From positions 1 through 46,082 of the forward strand of contig CAJUJM010000110.1 of NCBI GenBank assembly GCA_910586755.1: a stretch of 46,082 bases of DNA. Reading direction: 5' to 3'. Origin of the DNA: an uncultured Lachnospiraceae bacterium. GTDB lineage: Bacteria > Bacillota > Clostridia > Lachnospirales > Lachnospiraceae. The position numbers were made by a program, and so were the translations under genes. This document shows, piece by piece, positions 1 to 7,181 of this stretch (the first letter of the stretch is position 1; every line of letters begins with the position of its first letter). Below the pieces are notes generated by a model that did no database searches, was not told the origin of the DNA, and saw only the letters and a list, made by a program, of their open reading frames with translations.

Positions 1-20
1 AAAGGATAGGATATATCTTA

Positions 21-153
21 TTATAGCACAAAAAGGGCATAACGTAAATAGGAATCAACAAAAAAACCCAGAAAGATTGAATTTCCTGGGATTTTAACGA
101 TCTATCTCATTGATTTTCTGGCTAAAACTGTAAAAGTCAGGTTATAGCACAAA
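21..153. repeat. 12-bp direct repeat flanking a ~109-bp non-coding segment
   Basis: The 12-mer ttatagcacaaa occurs at 21-32 and again at 142-153. The second copy lies exactly where homology to mannose-6-phosphate isomerase begins. The segment between is AT-rich, has no reading frame of note and contains one weak hairpin (cccagaaa paired with tttcctggg, about 93-116). This resembles the scar of a small insertion or of recombination between short repeats. No transposase or clear terminal inverted repeat is visible, so the nature of the segment is open. Confidence 0.4.
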
Positions 154-292
154 TGGAAAATATACAGGAAAGACACTGGAAGAATTTATTGAAACAGAGG
201 GGAAAGACGTACTTGGAACTCATTGCAGAAGATTCTGTGATTTCCCGATTTTAATAAAATTTATTGATGCAAAACAGAATCTTTCTATCCAG

Positions 293-1855
293 GTGCACCC
301 GAATAACCGTTATGCTCTGAAAAATGAGGGGCAGTACGGAAAGACAGAAATGTGGTATATCATGGATGCAGAGCAGGGGGCGTTTCTGTACTATGGTTTC
401 AAGACAGAGATCAGTAAAGAAGAATTTGAAAAAAGAATACAGGAGGATACGCTTCTTGAAGTTCTGAATGCAGTCCCGGTTCAGAAAGGCGACGTACTTT
501 TTATTGAATCAGGAACAATTCATGCAATCGGAAAAGGAATCTTGATTGCTGAGATTCAGCAGAACTCCAATGTTACATATCGTGTATATGATTATGGAAG
601 AGTTGGAAAAGACGGAAAGAAGCGAGATCTTCATATCGAGAAAGCACTTGCTGTGACAAACCGTGTGCCAATTGTAAAAGATAAAAGCAGTTATCCTCAT
701 GTTGCAGACTGTGATTATTTTACCGTAGATAAACTGAATCTGGACGGTACATTTATGAAGAAAATGGAGGGAACGGTTTCAGAGGCCTCCTTTGCAAGCA
801 TCTTGATTCTTGATGGCGAAGGAACAATCAAAAACAATGGCGAGACGTTGACTTTTAAAAAAGGAGAAAGTTTTTTCCTGACAGCAGGCAGCGGCATTTA
901 CACAGTAGAAGGAAGTTGTGATGCTCTTGTCACAACAATTCGTGAAAAAGCAGCTCCGGTACGAATCGGAATTGACATCAGCAGCACAACAACAAAAGTC
1001 GGTCTGGTAGATATTCACCAAAAATTGATTGCAAATGTGTCTATTGATACCAAAGCAGAAAGACCGGCTGAAAAAGTCATTGAAGAAATTGCAAGAACTA
1101 CGCTGGGAATTCTGGAAGAGCAGGGAATCGCAATGGATCAATGTGTAGGAGTCGGAATTGGCGTACCCGGTACAGTCGATTCTAAAAAAGGAGTTGTGCG
1201 TTATTCTAATAATATCAAATGGGAAAATGTAAACCTTGCGGAGAAAATGGGAGAGTATCTTCCGGTTCCAATCCGAATCGCAAATGATGCAGACTGGGCA
1301 ACACTTGGCGAGGCAGTTGCCGGAGCAGGAAAAGAGTGTCAGGATGTGATCATGTTGACGCTTGGGACAGGCGTAGGCGGCGGAATTATCCTGGATGGCA
1401 AGATTTATGAAGGAAAAGGTCTTGGCGGAAGTGAGCTGGGACATATGGTAATCGTTGAAAATGGCCAGCAGTGTACTTGCGGAAGAAAAGGATGCCTGGA
1501 GGCGTATGCATCTGCAGCGGCATTAAAACGAGATGTGAAACGTGCAACTGGTAAGGACCTGACACCGGAAGAAATATTCCGGGCTGCTGCGGATGGCGAT
1601 GAAAAACTCCGGCAGGTGGTCCAATCTTATATTGGAAAACTGGGAACCGGAATCATCAATATTATCAATATTTTCCGCCCGCAGCTTGTGATTCTTGGCG
1701 GAGGAATCGCGGCGCAGGGAGAAACTTTACTTGTGCCTCTTCGCAAGATGATGAGAACAGGATGCTTTGGCGGTGAAAAAGGAGAACTGCCTGAGATTGA
1801 AGCAGCGGCACTTGGAAGTGACGCTGGAATGATTGGGGCCGCCAGTCTTCTGTAA
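293..1855 (+). CDS. 5'-truncated mannose-6-phosphate isomerase / ROK sugar kinase fusion
   Basis: This is a two-domain protein. Residues 1-215 are a class I mannose-6-phosphate isomerase (fructose-6-P to mannose-6-P, zinc enzyme): metal ligands HP at the start, E19 in KTEMW and H77 in SGTIHAIG. Residues 223-520 are a ROK kinase with ATP-binding GIDISSTTTKVG, catalytic D332 in IANDAD, LGTGVGGG, and the zinc site H384/C394/C396/C401. The only usual start in frame is a GTG with no ribosome site, and it cuts inside the conserved QVHP zinc motif, leaving the Gln ligand outside. The same frame is open back to a stop at 131-133 and encodes family sequence from about 140 (GYST-NGKYTGKTLEEFIE...FIDAKQNLSIQ). 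The true N-terminus is therefore missing and the isomerase is probably inactive. The C-terminus is intact (ALGSDAGMIGAASLL). The kinase half might still fold if translated. Likely a pseudogene-like remnant. Confidence 0.75.
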   Translation: MHPNNRYALKNEGQYGKTEMWYIMDAEQGAFLYYGFKTEISKEEFEKRIQEDTLLEVLNAVPVQKGDVLFIESGTIHAIGKGILIAEIQQNSNVTYRVYDYGRVGKDGKKRDLHIEKALAVTNRVPIVKDKSSYPHVADCDYFTVDKLNLDGTFMKKMEGTVSEASFASILILDGEGTIKNNGETLTFKKGESFFLTAGSGIYTVEGSCDALVTTIREKAAPVRIGIDISSTTTKVGLVDIHQKLIANVSIDTKAERPAEKVIEEIARTTLGILEEQGIAMDQCVGVGIGVPGTVDSKKGVVRYSNNIKWENVNLAEKMGEYLPVPIRIANDADWATLGEAVAGAGKECQDVIMLTLGTGVGGGIILDGKIYEGKGLGGSELGHMVIVENGQQCTCGRKGCLEAYASAAALKRDVKRATGKDLTPEEIFRAAADGDEKLRQVVQSYIGKLGTGIINIINIFRPQLVILGGGIAAQGETLLVPLRKMMRTGCFGGEKGELPEIEAAALGSDAGMIGAASLL

Positions 1856-1880
1856 AGAGTCTTTTTTCGGATTTGAATGA
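1852..1880 (+). pseudogene. Fragment of an AAA-ATPase-like (DUF1703-type) gene
   Basis: Starting at the ROK stop codon, about 26 bases match the interior of the neighbouring AAA/PD-(D/E)XK gene (near 2968-2996, the KESIFSDLN coding stretch), apart from a 2-base gap. The match has no coding role here. It looks like a recombination leftover of a DUF1703-type copy joined to the hairpin and dehydrogenase remnant that follow. Confidence 0.45.
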
Positions 1881-1902
1881 ACGGGAATCTCTATCATTAA
1901 CA

Positions 1903-1944
1903 GGCCGCTGCAATGAGACCTGAAACCATCTCATTACGGCGGCC
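1903..1944. terminator. Large GC-rich hairpin, copy 1
   Basis: A 16-base stem (ggccgctgcaatgaga with tctcattacggcggcc, a few mismatches) encloses a 10-base loop, cctgaaacca. It sits between the convergent ROK gene and the dehydrogenase remnant and is a degenerate sister of the hairpin at 4007-4048. No good U-tract follows on either strand, so intrinsic termination is possible but not certain. Confidence 0.5.
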
Positions 1945-1951
1945 ATTGTAT

Positions 1952-2167
1952 TTACCGGCTCTTTACATAGGTATTCAAATCATGGACGCAATACTCATTA
2001 TAGGGATACTTGTCAGTGGTCACATACCCGGCTGGCGCGTCGATAAGCTGAGGGATCCGGTTGATAATGGTTGCACAGGTCATGTAGGAGGGAACGTACC
2101 TGCCGCTTTCTGCCATCTCTTTTAATTCATCAGAAGGCATGGTATTAATATTTGCAATTTCCTTTAC
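1952..2167 (-). pseudogene. Internally deleted remnant of the DapB-like dehydrogenase
   Basis: Read on the minus strand, this encodes MPSDELKEMAESGRYVPSYM joined directly to TCATIINRIPQLIDAP and then the same C-terminus as the intact dehydrogenase next door. The join removes 303 bases (101 codons, in frame) relative to the intact gene (4188-4490 there), with the triplet cat shared at both edges. The 3' part is almost identical to 4049-4187. Upstream homology ends near 2167, so the whole Rossmann half is absent. It is a dead partial duplication and could not make the enzyme. Confidence 0.8.
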
Positions 2168-2249
2168 TTTGTTGGTTCTGATTAGCTTTTTGAGAAGGAT
2201 GTCTTTACTGTAACGAGGAAAGAGGATAAAAACTCAAGACGGTTTGGCG

Positions 2250-2278
2250 TTGAATTGTCTTTAAAAACTTGCTATACT
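2250..2278 (+). promoter_or_regulatory. Sigma-A-type promoter for the AAA/PD-(D/E)XK gene
   Basis: TTGAAT and TATACT are separated by 17 bases, 28 bases before the ATG. A purine-rich ribosome site (gggagcagaggga) follows. This indicates that the gene has its own promoter. Confidence 0.55.
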
Positions 2279-2306
2279 TATTTTAAAGAAGGGAGCAGAG
2301 GGAATT

Positions 2307-3980
2307 ATGGCAAGAGTAGTCGGTATTGGACACCAGGATTTTACAGAACTAATTACAAACGGCTGTTTCTATGTAGATAAGACAGAGTTCATTCGGGAGT
2401 GGTGGGAAAATATGGATGTGGTTACATTGATTACCCGCCCCCGCCGTTTTGGCAAAACTCTGAATATGAGTATGCTGGAACATTTTTTTTCAGTAGAATA
2501 TAAAGGACAGGGCCAGGTGTTTGAAGGCCTTTCAATATGGAAAGATAAAAAGTACCAAGAGATTCAGGGAACTTATCCGGTTATTAGCCTGTCCTTTGCC
2601 AATATAAAAGAAACAGAGTTTGAACGTTCACAAAAAAGGATATGCCAGTTGATTTCAGAAGTATATCTGGAACATTATTATTTATTGAACAGTGAGAAAT
2701 TAGTACCTCTGGAGAAAGAAATTATTGAAAAAAATATGAAAGATCCAGACCCAGTGACAGCTCTGAATCAATTGTCCAGATATCTGTTTAAACATTTTGG
2801 AAGAAAGGTGATTATTTTACTAGATGAGTACGACACTCCGTTACAAGAGGCGTATGTTCATGGTTATTGGAAAGAACTTACAGATTTTATAAGAAACCTG
2901 TTTAATTCTACTTTTAAGACAAATCCAAGCTTAGAGCGGGCTTTTATGACTGGAATTACAAGGGTAAGTAAAGAGTCTATTTTTTCGGATTTGAACAATT
3001 TGACTGTAGTGACAACCACATCGGATTCCTATACGGACAGCTTTGGATTTACCCAGAAAGAAGTAAAAGAAGCTTTAAAGGAGTACGGATTATCTGAGAA
3101 TATAGACAAAGTAAAGGATTGGTATGACGGGTTTGTTTTTGGCAGTCAAAGAGATATTTATAATCCCTGGTCTATTATCAATTATTTAAAAACCAGAAGA
3201 TTGTCTTGTTACTGGGCCAATACCAGCAGTAACAGTTTAGTGGGAAAGCTGATTCGAGAAGGAGGGCCAAACATAAAAGAGGCTATGGAGGATTTGCTAA
3301 ATGGGAAACAGCTCTCCACAGAAATTGATGAACAGATTATTTTTGAACAGCTGAAACATAATGAAAATGCTATATGGAGTCTGTTTTTGGCAAGCGGATA
3401 TCTGAAAGCAGACAGCTATCAGCTTAATGAGGATTTAGGAAAAGAGGAATATAAGCTGTCTTTAACCAATAAAGAAGTCCGCATTATGTTTGAGAAGATG
3501 ATACGAGACTGGTTTGGAAAGTCTGTGAGGGAGTATAATGGCTTTATCAGGGCATTATTGCAGGGAAATAAAAAAGAGATGAATGCTTATATGAACCGGA
3601 TTGCCCTGACTACCTTCAGCTATTTTGACACCGGAAACCGCCCGTCCGGAACAGAGCCGGAACGCTTCTACCATGGATTTGTTTTAGGGCTTATGGTAGA
3701 ACTGGCTGACCGCTATGTGATCACCTCTAACCGGGAAAGCGGATTCGGACGGTATGATGTAATGCTGAAACCCCGGAAAGATGAGGATGATGCTATCATT
3801 TTAGAATTTAAAGTTCACGATCCTAATGATGAAAAAGATCTTTCAGATACGGTAAAAGCCGCTTTAGAACAGATTGAAACGAAAAATTATCAAGCAGCGT
3901 TGGAAGCAGAAGGCATCCGCCAAGAGCGAATACGGAAATATGGTTTTGGATTTGAGGGGAAGAAGGCTCTGATTGGATGA
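2307..3980 (+). CDS. AAA-ATPase-like / PD-(D/E)XK protein (DUF1703 type), copy 1
   Basis: A 557-residue protein of the AAA-ATPase_like (PF09820) plus PDDEXK_9 (PF08011) architecture, common in gut anaerobes and of unknown biological role. The N-terminal half has a P-loop variant at 44-51 (RPRRFGKT) and a Walker B strand at 168-174 (VIILLDE, then YDTP). The C-terminal 80 residues form a nuclease-like core with D484 (GRYD) and E500-x-K502 (LEFK), followed by Q522 and Y528. No signal peptide or membrane segment, so cytoplasmic. ATP-dependent DNA cleavage or processing is inferred from the fold only. A second copy at 18903-20585 shares about three quarters of residues, including nearly identical ends. 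The gene is flanked by the dehydrogenase remnant and the intact dehydrogenase, suggesting it entered or was copied together with a duplication. Confidence 0.85.
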   Translation: MARVVGIGHQDFTELITNGCFYVDKTEFIREWWENMDVVTLITRPRRFGKTLNMSMLEHFFSVEYKGQGQVFEGLSIWKDKKYQEIQGTYPVISLSFANIKETEFERSQKRICQLISEVYLEHYYLLNSEKLVPLEKEIIEKNMKDPDPVTALNQLSRYLFKHFGRKVIILLDEYDTPLQEAYVHGYWKELTDFIRNLFNSTFKTNPSLERAFMTGITRVSKESIFSDLNNLTVVTTTSDSYTDSFGFTQKEVKEALKEYGLSENIDKVKDWYDGFVFGSQRDIYNPWSIINYLKTRRLSCYWANTSSNSLVGKLIREGGPNIKEAMEDLLNGKQLSTEIDEQIIFEQLKHNENAIWSLFLASGYLKADSYQLNEDLGKEEYKLSLTNKEVRIMFEKMIRDWFGKSVREYNGFIRALLQGNKKEMNAYMNRIALTTFSYFDTGNRPSGTEPERFYHGFVLGLMVELADRYVITSNRESGFGRYDVMLKPRKDEDDAIILEFKVHDPNDEKDLSDTVKAALEQIETKNYQAALEAEGIRQERIRKYGFGFEGKKALIG

Positions 3981-4006
3981 ATGAACCATAATCCCTGTCA
4001 TTCACA

Positions 4007-4048
4007 GGCCGCCGCAATGAGATGGTTTCAAGTCTCATTGCGGCGGCC
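4007..4048. terminator. Perfect 16-bp-stem hairpin between convergent genes, copy 2
   Basis: ggccgccgcaatgaga pairs perfectly with tctcattgcggcggcc around the loop tggtttcaag. It lies between the convergent AAA/PD-(D/E)XK and dehydrogenase stop codons, where a bidirectional terminator is expected, but the flanking U-tracts are poor. Its loop is the reverse complement (9 of 10 bases) of the loop in copy 1 at 1903-1944. Confidence 0.6.
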
Positions 4049-4055
4049 ATTGTAT

Positions 4056-5144
4056 TTACCGGCTCTTTACATAGGTATTCAAATCATGGACGCAATACAC
4101 ATTATAGGGATACTTGTCAGTGGTCACATACCCGGCTGGCGCGTCGATAAGCTGAGGGATCCGGTTGATAATGGTTGCACAGGTCATCTCCACAGTGGCA
4201 GGACGGTTAACGGAAACCGTGGTTTCCGGTTCTCCTACAAAAGTCCAGTCATTCCGGTCGAACTCATCCGGTGCAAATACCTTGCCCACACATTCGGTCA
4301 CCAGAGTAATCCCTTCCTCTGTCTCTGTGGTGACTACCGCCCGCATACCGGTAGGATCTCCGGCTTTGATGGTCGCGTTCAGCGTTGTGGAGAACAGATC
4401 TTCAGAATGGGTGGTGGGATAGCACTTTTGAGTTTGGGAAGTCACGTGAAGGTTCATTTTGCTGCAGAGCCATCCGTTCTGATTCCACATGTAGGAAGGA
4501 ACATAATTGCCGCTTTCGATCATCTCTTTCAATTCATCAGAGGGCATGGCGTTAATATTGGCGATCTCCTTCTCAAAGCGCTCCGGCGAGAAACCGGCGC
4601 CGTGGCCCTCTGCCAGGGCAATGCCGTAATCCTCCACATTATACCAGCTGCTGCCCAGAATCTTTGTAATTTTAAAAGAGGAACCTGCCAGGTTGGTTAC
4701 CATGGTGCCCCATACCAGATCACAGTATCCGACGCCGGTCAGGGTGCAGTTTCCTTCTTTGGCCAGCTGATCCAGCTTATGGGTCAGGGCAGGGGAAGAG
4801 TTCCAGGGATACAGAGCCTCTTCGCAGGTGGTGATGGCATTGATGCCGTGTTTGGCACAGATTGTAAAAATGTCCTCCAGTTCTGCCACCGTGCTCCTGG
4901 TAGCGATGATACACACATCCGGTTTCAGATTGCCGAGAATCTGGTCTGCCTGATCGGCCGGAGAAACGGTTACCCCAGTAGCCGGGTAGTCCTCGCCTGC
5001 TATTTCGGCAGCGTCCTTTCCGATTACCGCAGGATTTACATCAAAAGCCGCAACCAGAGACGCGCCTTTTTCAATTCCATAACGGATCAGGTACTTTCCC
5101 ATCTTGCCGCATCCATACTGTGCAAACGTAATCTTTCTGTCCAT
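4056..5144 (-). CDS. DapB-like NAD(P)-dependent dehydrogenase (2,4-diaminopentanoate dehydrogenase-like)
   Basis: A 362-residue cytoplasmic oxidoreductase. The N-terminus has a Rossmann fingerprint (YGCGKMG, G11/G13/G16), an acidic residue ending strand 2 (AAFDVNP) and the CIIATRSTV turn. This is the pattern of the dihydrodipicolinate-reductase-related family that includes 2,4-diaminopentanoate dehydrogenase of ornithine fermentation. No other ornithine-pathway gene is adjacent, so the substrate is unproven. The ATG follows a strong AAGGAGGGG site. The gene is transcribed away from a MerR regulator through a promoter with a 19-bp spacer, so effector-induced expression is likely. Its last ~45 codons plus the trailing hairpin are duplicated at 1903-2085. 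Confidence 0.75.
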   Translation of the reverse strand: MDRKITFAQYGCGKMGKYLIRYGIEKGASLVAAFDVNPAVIGKDAAEIAGEDYPATGVTVSPADQADQILGNLKPDVCIIATRSTVAELEDIFTICAKHGINAITTCEEALYPWNSSPALTHKLDQLAKEGNCTLTGVGYCDLVWGTMVTNLAGSSFKITKILGSSWYNVEDYGIALAEGHGAGFSPERFEKEIANINAMPSDELKEMIESGNYVPSYMWNQNGWLCSKMNLHVTSQTQKCYPTTHSEDLFSTTLNATIKAGDPTGMRAVVTTETEEGITLVTECVGKVFAPDEFDRNDWTFVGEPETTVSVNRPATVEMTCATIINRIPQLIDAPAGYVTTDKYPYNVYCVHDLNTYVKSR

Positions 5145-5185
5145 AAATGAACCCCTCCTTATATTGAAATGATATTGATAAGATT

Positions 5186-5216
5186 AGTTTACACCTTATA
5201 ACAGGTATAAAGTCAA
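5186..5216 (-). promoter_or_regulatory. MerR-type promoter and operator of the dehydrogenase
   Basis: On the minus strand TTGACT (5216-5211) and TAAACT (5191-5186) are separated by 19 bases. The spacer is filled by a dyad, ttacacct-6-aggtataa (5189-5210, 7 of 8 paired). An over-long 19-bp spacer with a central dyad is the hallmark of promoters that MerR-family proteins untwist to activate. The merR gene starts 114 bases away, divergently. Confidence 0.75.
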
Positions 5217-5271
5217 TGCCGGATTAATATTTTGGGGAATAGTCCTTTAAATATACTTTTGCCTCTCAATA

Positions 5272-5300
5272 TTGAAAAATCCGCAGAAAAAGCATATACT
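5272..5300 (+). promoter_or_regulatory. Promoter of the merR-family gene
   Basis: TTGAAA and TATACT with a 17-base spacer, 29 bases before the ATG. The normal spacing suggests constitutive basal expression of the regulator, in contrast to the 19-bp target promoter opposite. Confidence 0.55.
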
Positions 5301-5329
5301 AACTTTACCGTTAATAAGGAGGTTAGGGG

Positions 5330-6172
5330 ATGGAGCAGAAGCTTTTAAAGATCGGAGAGATGGCGGAGCTGAATCATATCAGCACACAGACCTTAAGACT
5401 TTATAGTAAGAATAAACTTTTGGAGCCGAAATATCTGGATTCCAAAACCGGATACCGATATTATACCCTGGATCAGTGCGCCAAGCTGGATCTGATCCAG
5501 GCTCTGAAAAGCTGCCGTTTGTCCTTGGAGAGGATCCGGGAGATCTTTGAACTTTCCACAAAAGAACTGCTTTTACAAGCCCTGGAGGAACAGCACGGCA
5601 GACTGGATGATGAAATTTACAGTCTGTCGGTAAGCCGCAACAATTTGAACCGTATTCAGAAAAACCTCCAGGTGCTCCGCTCCCTGCCACCCTTTGGCCA
5701 GGTGTTTTTCGAGTACATTCCGGAGCGGAAGATGGATGTGCAATGCACGGAATTCGACTTTTTTGCACAGGGGTATAAAGGGTATGAAAATATGCTGCGC
5801 CATATGCAGAACTATCTCCATGAAAATCATCTGCCACCGTCTTATTTTGTCAATGTGGGAACTGTGATGGAACAGGAGAATTTTGTAAAAGGAACTTACA
5901 GGGCCCAGACTGCCTTTATCTTCGTAGATGATCTGTATCCGTCTACGGGCAATCTCCGAATTCTTCCCCAGAACATGTATTTGTCTGTGGTTTCAGACGA
6001 TACGTCCTTAGAAGCCGGCTATGCCCGAAAACTCTATGAGGAAATAAAGCGTAATAAAATGACACCCTGCGGAGATTATCTATGCGAAGTATTGACACAG
6101 TTTCCCTTTAAAGACTCCGAACAGCTGATCTATAAGATACAGGTTCCTGTCAGGCAAAGCGAATCTATTTAA
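5330..6172 (+). CDS. MerR-family transcriptional regulator with effector-binding domain
   Basis: A 280-residue regulator. Residues 5-75 are the winged-helix MerR DNA-binding domain (KIGEMAELNHISTQTLRLYS, then GYRYYTLDQ). Residues 76-115 form the dimerising coiled coil. Residues 120-280 resemble a GyrI/BmrR-like effector pocket (YIPERKMDV... strands), as in multidrug-sensing MerR proteins. An AAGGAGG site lies seven bases before the ATG. It is divergent from the dehydrogenase and almost certainly controls it through the dyad in the shared intergenic region. The inducer is unknown. There is no cysteine set typical of metal sensors. Confidence 0.85.
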   Translation: MEQKLLKIGEMAELNHISTQTLRLYSKNKLLEPKYLDSKTGYRYYTLDQCAKLDLIQALKSCRLSLERIREIFELSTKELLLQALEEQHGRLDDEIYSLSVSRNNLNRIQKNLQVLRSLPPFGQVFFEYIPERKMDVQCTEFDFFAQGYKGYENMLRHMQNYLHENHLPPSYFVNVGTVMEQENFVKGTYRAQTAFIFVDDLYPSTGNLRILPQNMYLSVVSDDTSLEAGYARKLYEEIKRNKMTPCGDYLCEVLTQFPFKDSEQLIYKIQVPVRQSESI

Positions 6173-6178
6173 TCTAAC

Positions 6179-6207
6179 TTGACATAAGCTTCATATTTGG
6201 ATATTAT
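6179..6207 (+). promoter_or_regulatory. Consensus promoter for the EamA-AraC pair
   Basis: A perfect TTGACA box and TATTAT with a 17-base spacer, immediately after the merR stop codon. A leader of about 110 bases precedes the transporter. Confidence 0.6.
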
Positions 6208-6320
6208 TACGCTTGGAGATGGAGCGCGTCTGGTTTTGACATCTTTGGCAGCAAAATACGAAAAGTGACAGAGCGCGCGAAAAGCAGGGCGCAGAGCCAG
6301 ATAAGAGGAGAAACAAAAGG

Positions 6321-7181
6321 GTGGAAATGGAAATCAGTTCTAAGAAAGCCATGGCGCTGATGGCGTTATGTGCGTGTATGTGGAGTATCGGCGGGATTTT
6401 TATCAAGCTGCTGCCTTGGAATCCATTGGTGATAAGCGGATTCCGTTCCCTGATTGCAGCGGCAGTCCTTTTCCTGTATATGAGGGCAAGGGGGCAGCGG
6501 CTGGTCTGCTCCCCTCAGATTATCCTAGCAGGACTGGGACTGACCGGGACAATGTTATTATTTGTCGTTGCAAGCAAGCTGACTACCAGTGCCAATGCAA
6601 TTATTTTACAGTCTACCAATCCGGTCCATATTATGATCATGAGCGCAGTATTTTTTCATGTGCATTACCGGAAATGGGAATTCTTCCTGGTAGGGGTGAT
6701 TTTGGCAGGGATCAGTATGTTCTTTTTCGATCAGCTTTCTCCGGGAAATCTTATGGGAAATATAATCGCTTTAATGAGCGGAGTCAGTATGGGAATGATG
6801 TATTTATTTTCCAGCCGTCTGCCGGATGAAGAGAGTTCTATGAGCGCCACCTTTTTTGGGCACTGCGGGGCGGCTGTCCTGGGAATCAGCATTTCCGCCC
6901 TTTATCCGCCGGAAATAACCCCGGTAACCATATTGACCATATTAATATTGGGGGTTGTGCAGCTGGGAATTCCTTATGTACTATATTCCATTGCAGTGAG
7001 AAATTGTTCCCCTCTTTCCTGCTCCCTGATTGGAATGATCGAACCTCTTTTAAATCCGGTTTGGGTTTTCCTGCTTATAGGGGAGAGACCTGGTTTCTTT
7101 GCTTTGCTGGGCGGAGGCATAGTGCTTGTGACCGTGGCGGTCTGGTCTGTGTTAAGCGCCAGATGTGAAGGCGAGGGGTGA
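6321..7181 (+). CDS. EamA/DMT-family membrane transporter
   Basis: A 286-residue integral membrane protein with about ten hydrophobic segments in two repeated halves, typical of the drug/metabolite transporter superfamily (EamA). Features are an N-terminal MWSIGGIFIK segment, GFRSLIAAAVLF in helix 2 and, in the second half, SPLSCSLIGMIEPLLNPVW, the usual EamA signature. It probably exports or imports a small metabolite across the cytoplasmic membrane; the substrate cannot be told. Translation may start at GTG 6321 (aggag 10 bases upstream) or ATG 6327. The stop overlaps the start of the AraC gene by 4 bases, so the two are translationally coupled. Confidence 0.8.
   Translation: MEMEISSKKAMALMALCACMWSIGGIFIKLLPWNPLVISGFRSLIAAAVLFLYMRARGQRLVCSPQIILAGLGLTGTMLLFVVASKLTTSANAIILQSTNPVHIMIMSAVFFHVHYRKWEFFLVGVILAGISMFFFDQLSPGNLMGNIIALMSGVSMGMMYLFSSRLPDEESSMSATFFGHCGAAVLGISISALYPPEITPVTILTILILGVVQLGIPYVLYSIAVRNCSPLSCSLIGMIEPLLNPVWVFLLIGERPGFFALLGGGIVLVTVAVWSVLSARCEGEG

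Noticed and set aside
779..1444. Minus-strand open frame of 221 codons across the isomerase/ROK gene
   Set aside because: Composition is a shadow of the coding strand (Cys/Ser/Phe rich) and the plus-strand protein has clear catalytic motifs.
1852..4048. Insertion sequence with the AAA/PD-(D/E)XK gene as cargo
   Set aside because: The flanking duplication is a gene 3' end plus hairpin, with no transposase and no terminal inverted repeats; better described as local duplication and deletion.
3981..5150. Long open frame on the plus strand opposite the dehydrogenase (389 codons)
   Set aside because: It is the antisense of a well-conserved dehydrogenase with a strong ribosome site; the plus-strand translation shows no family features and includes the hairpin sequence.
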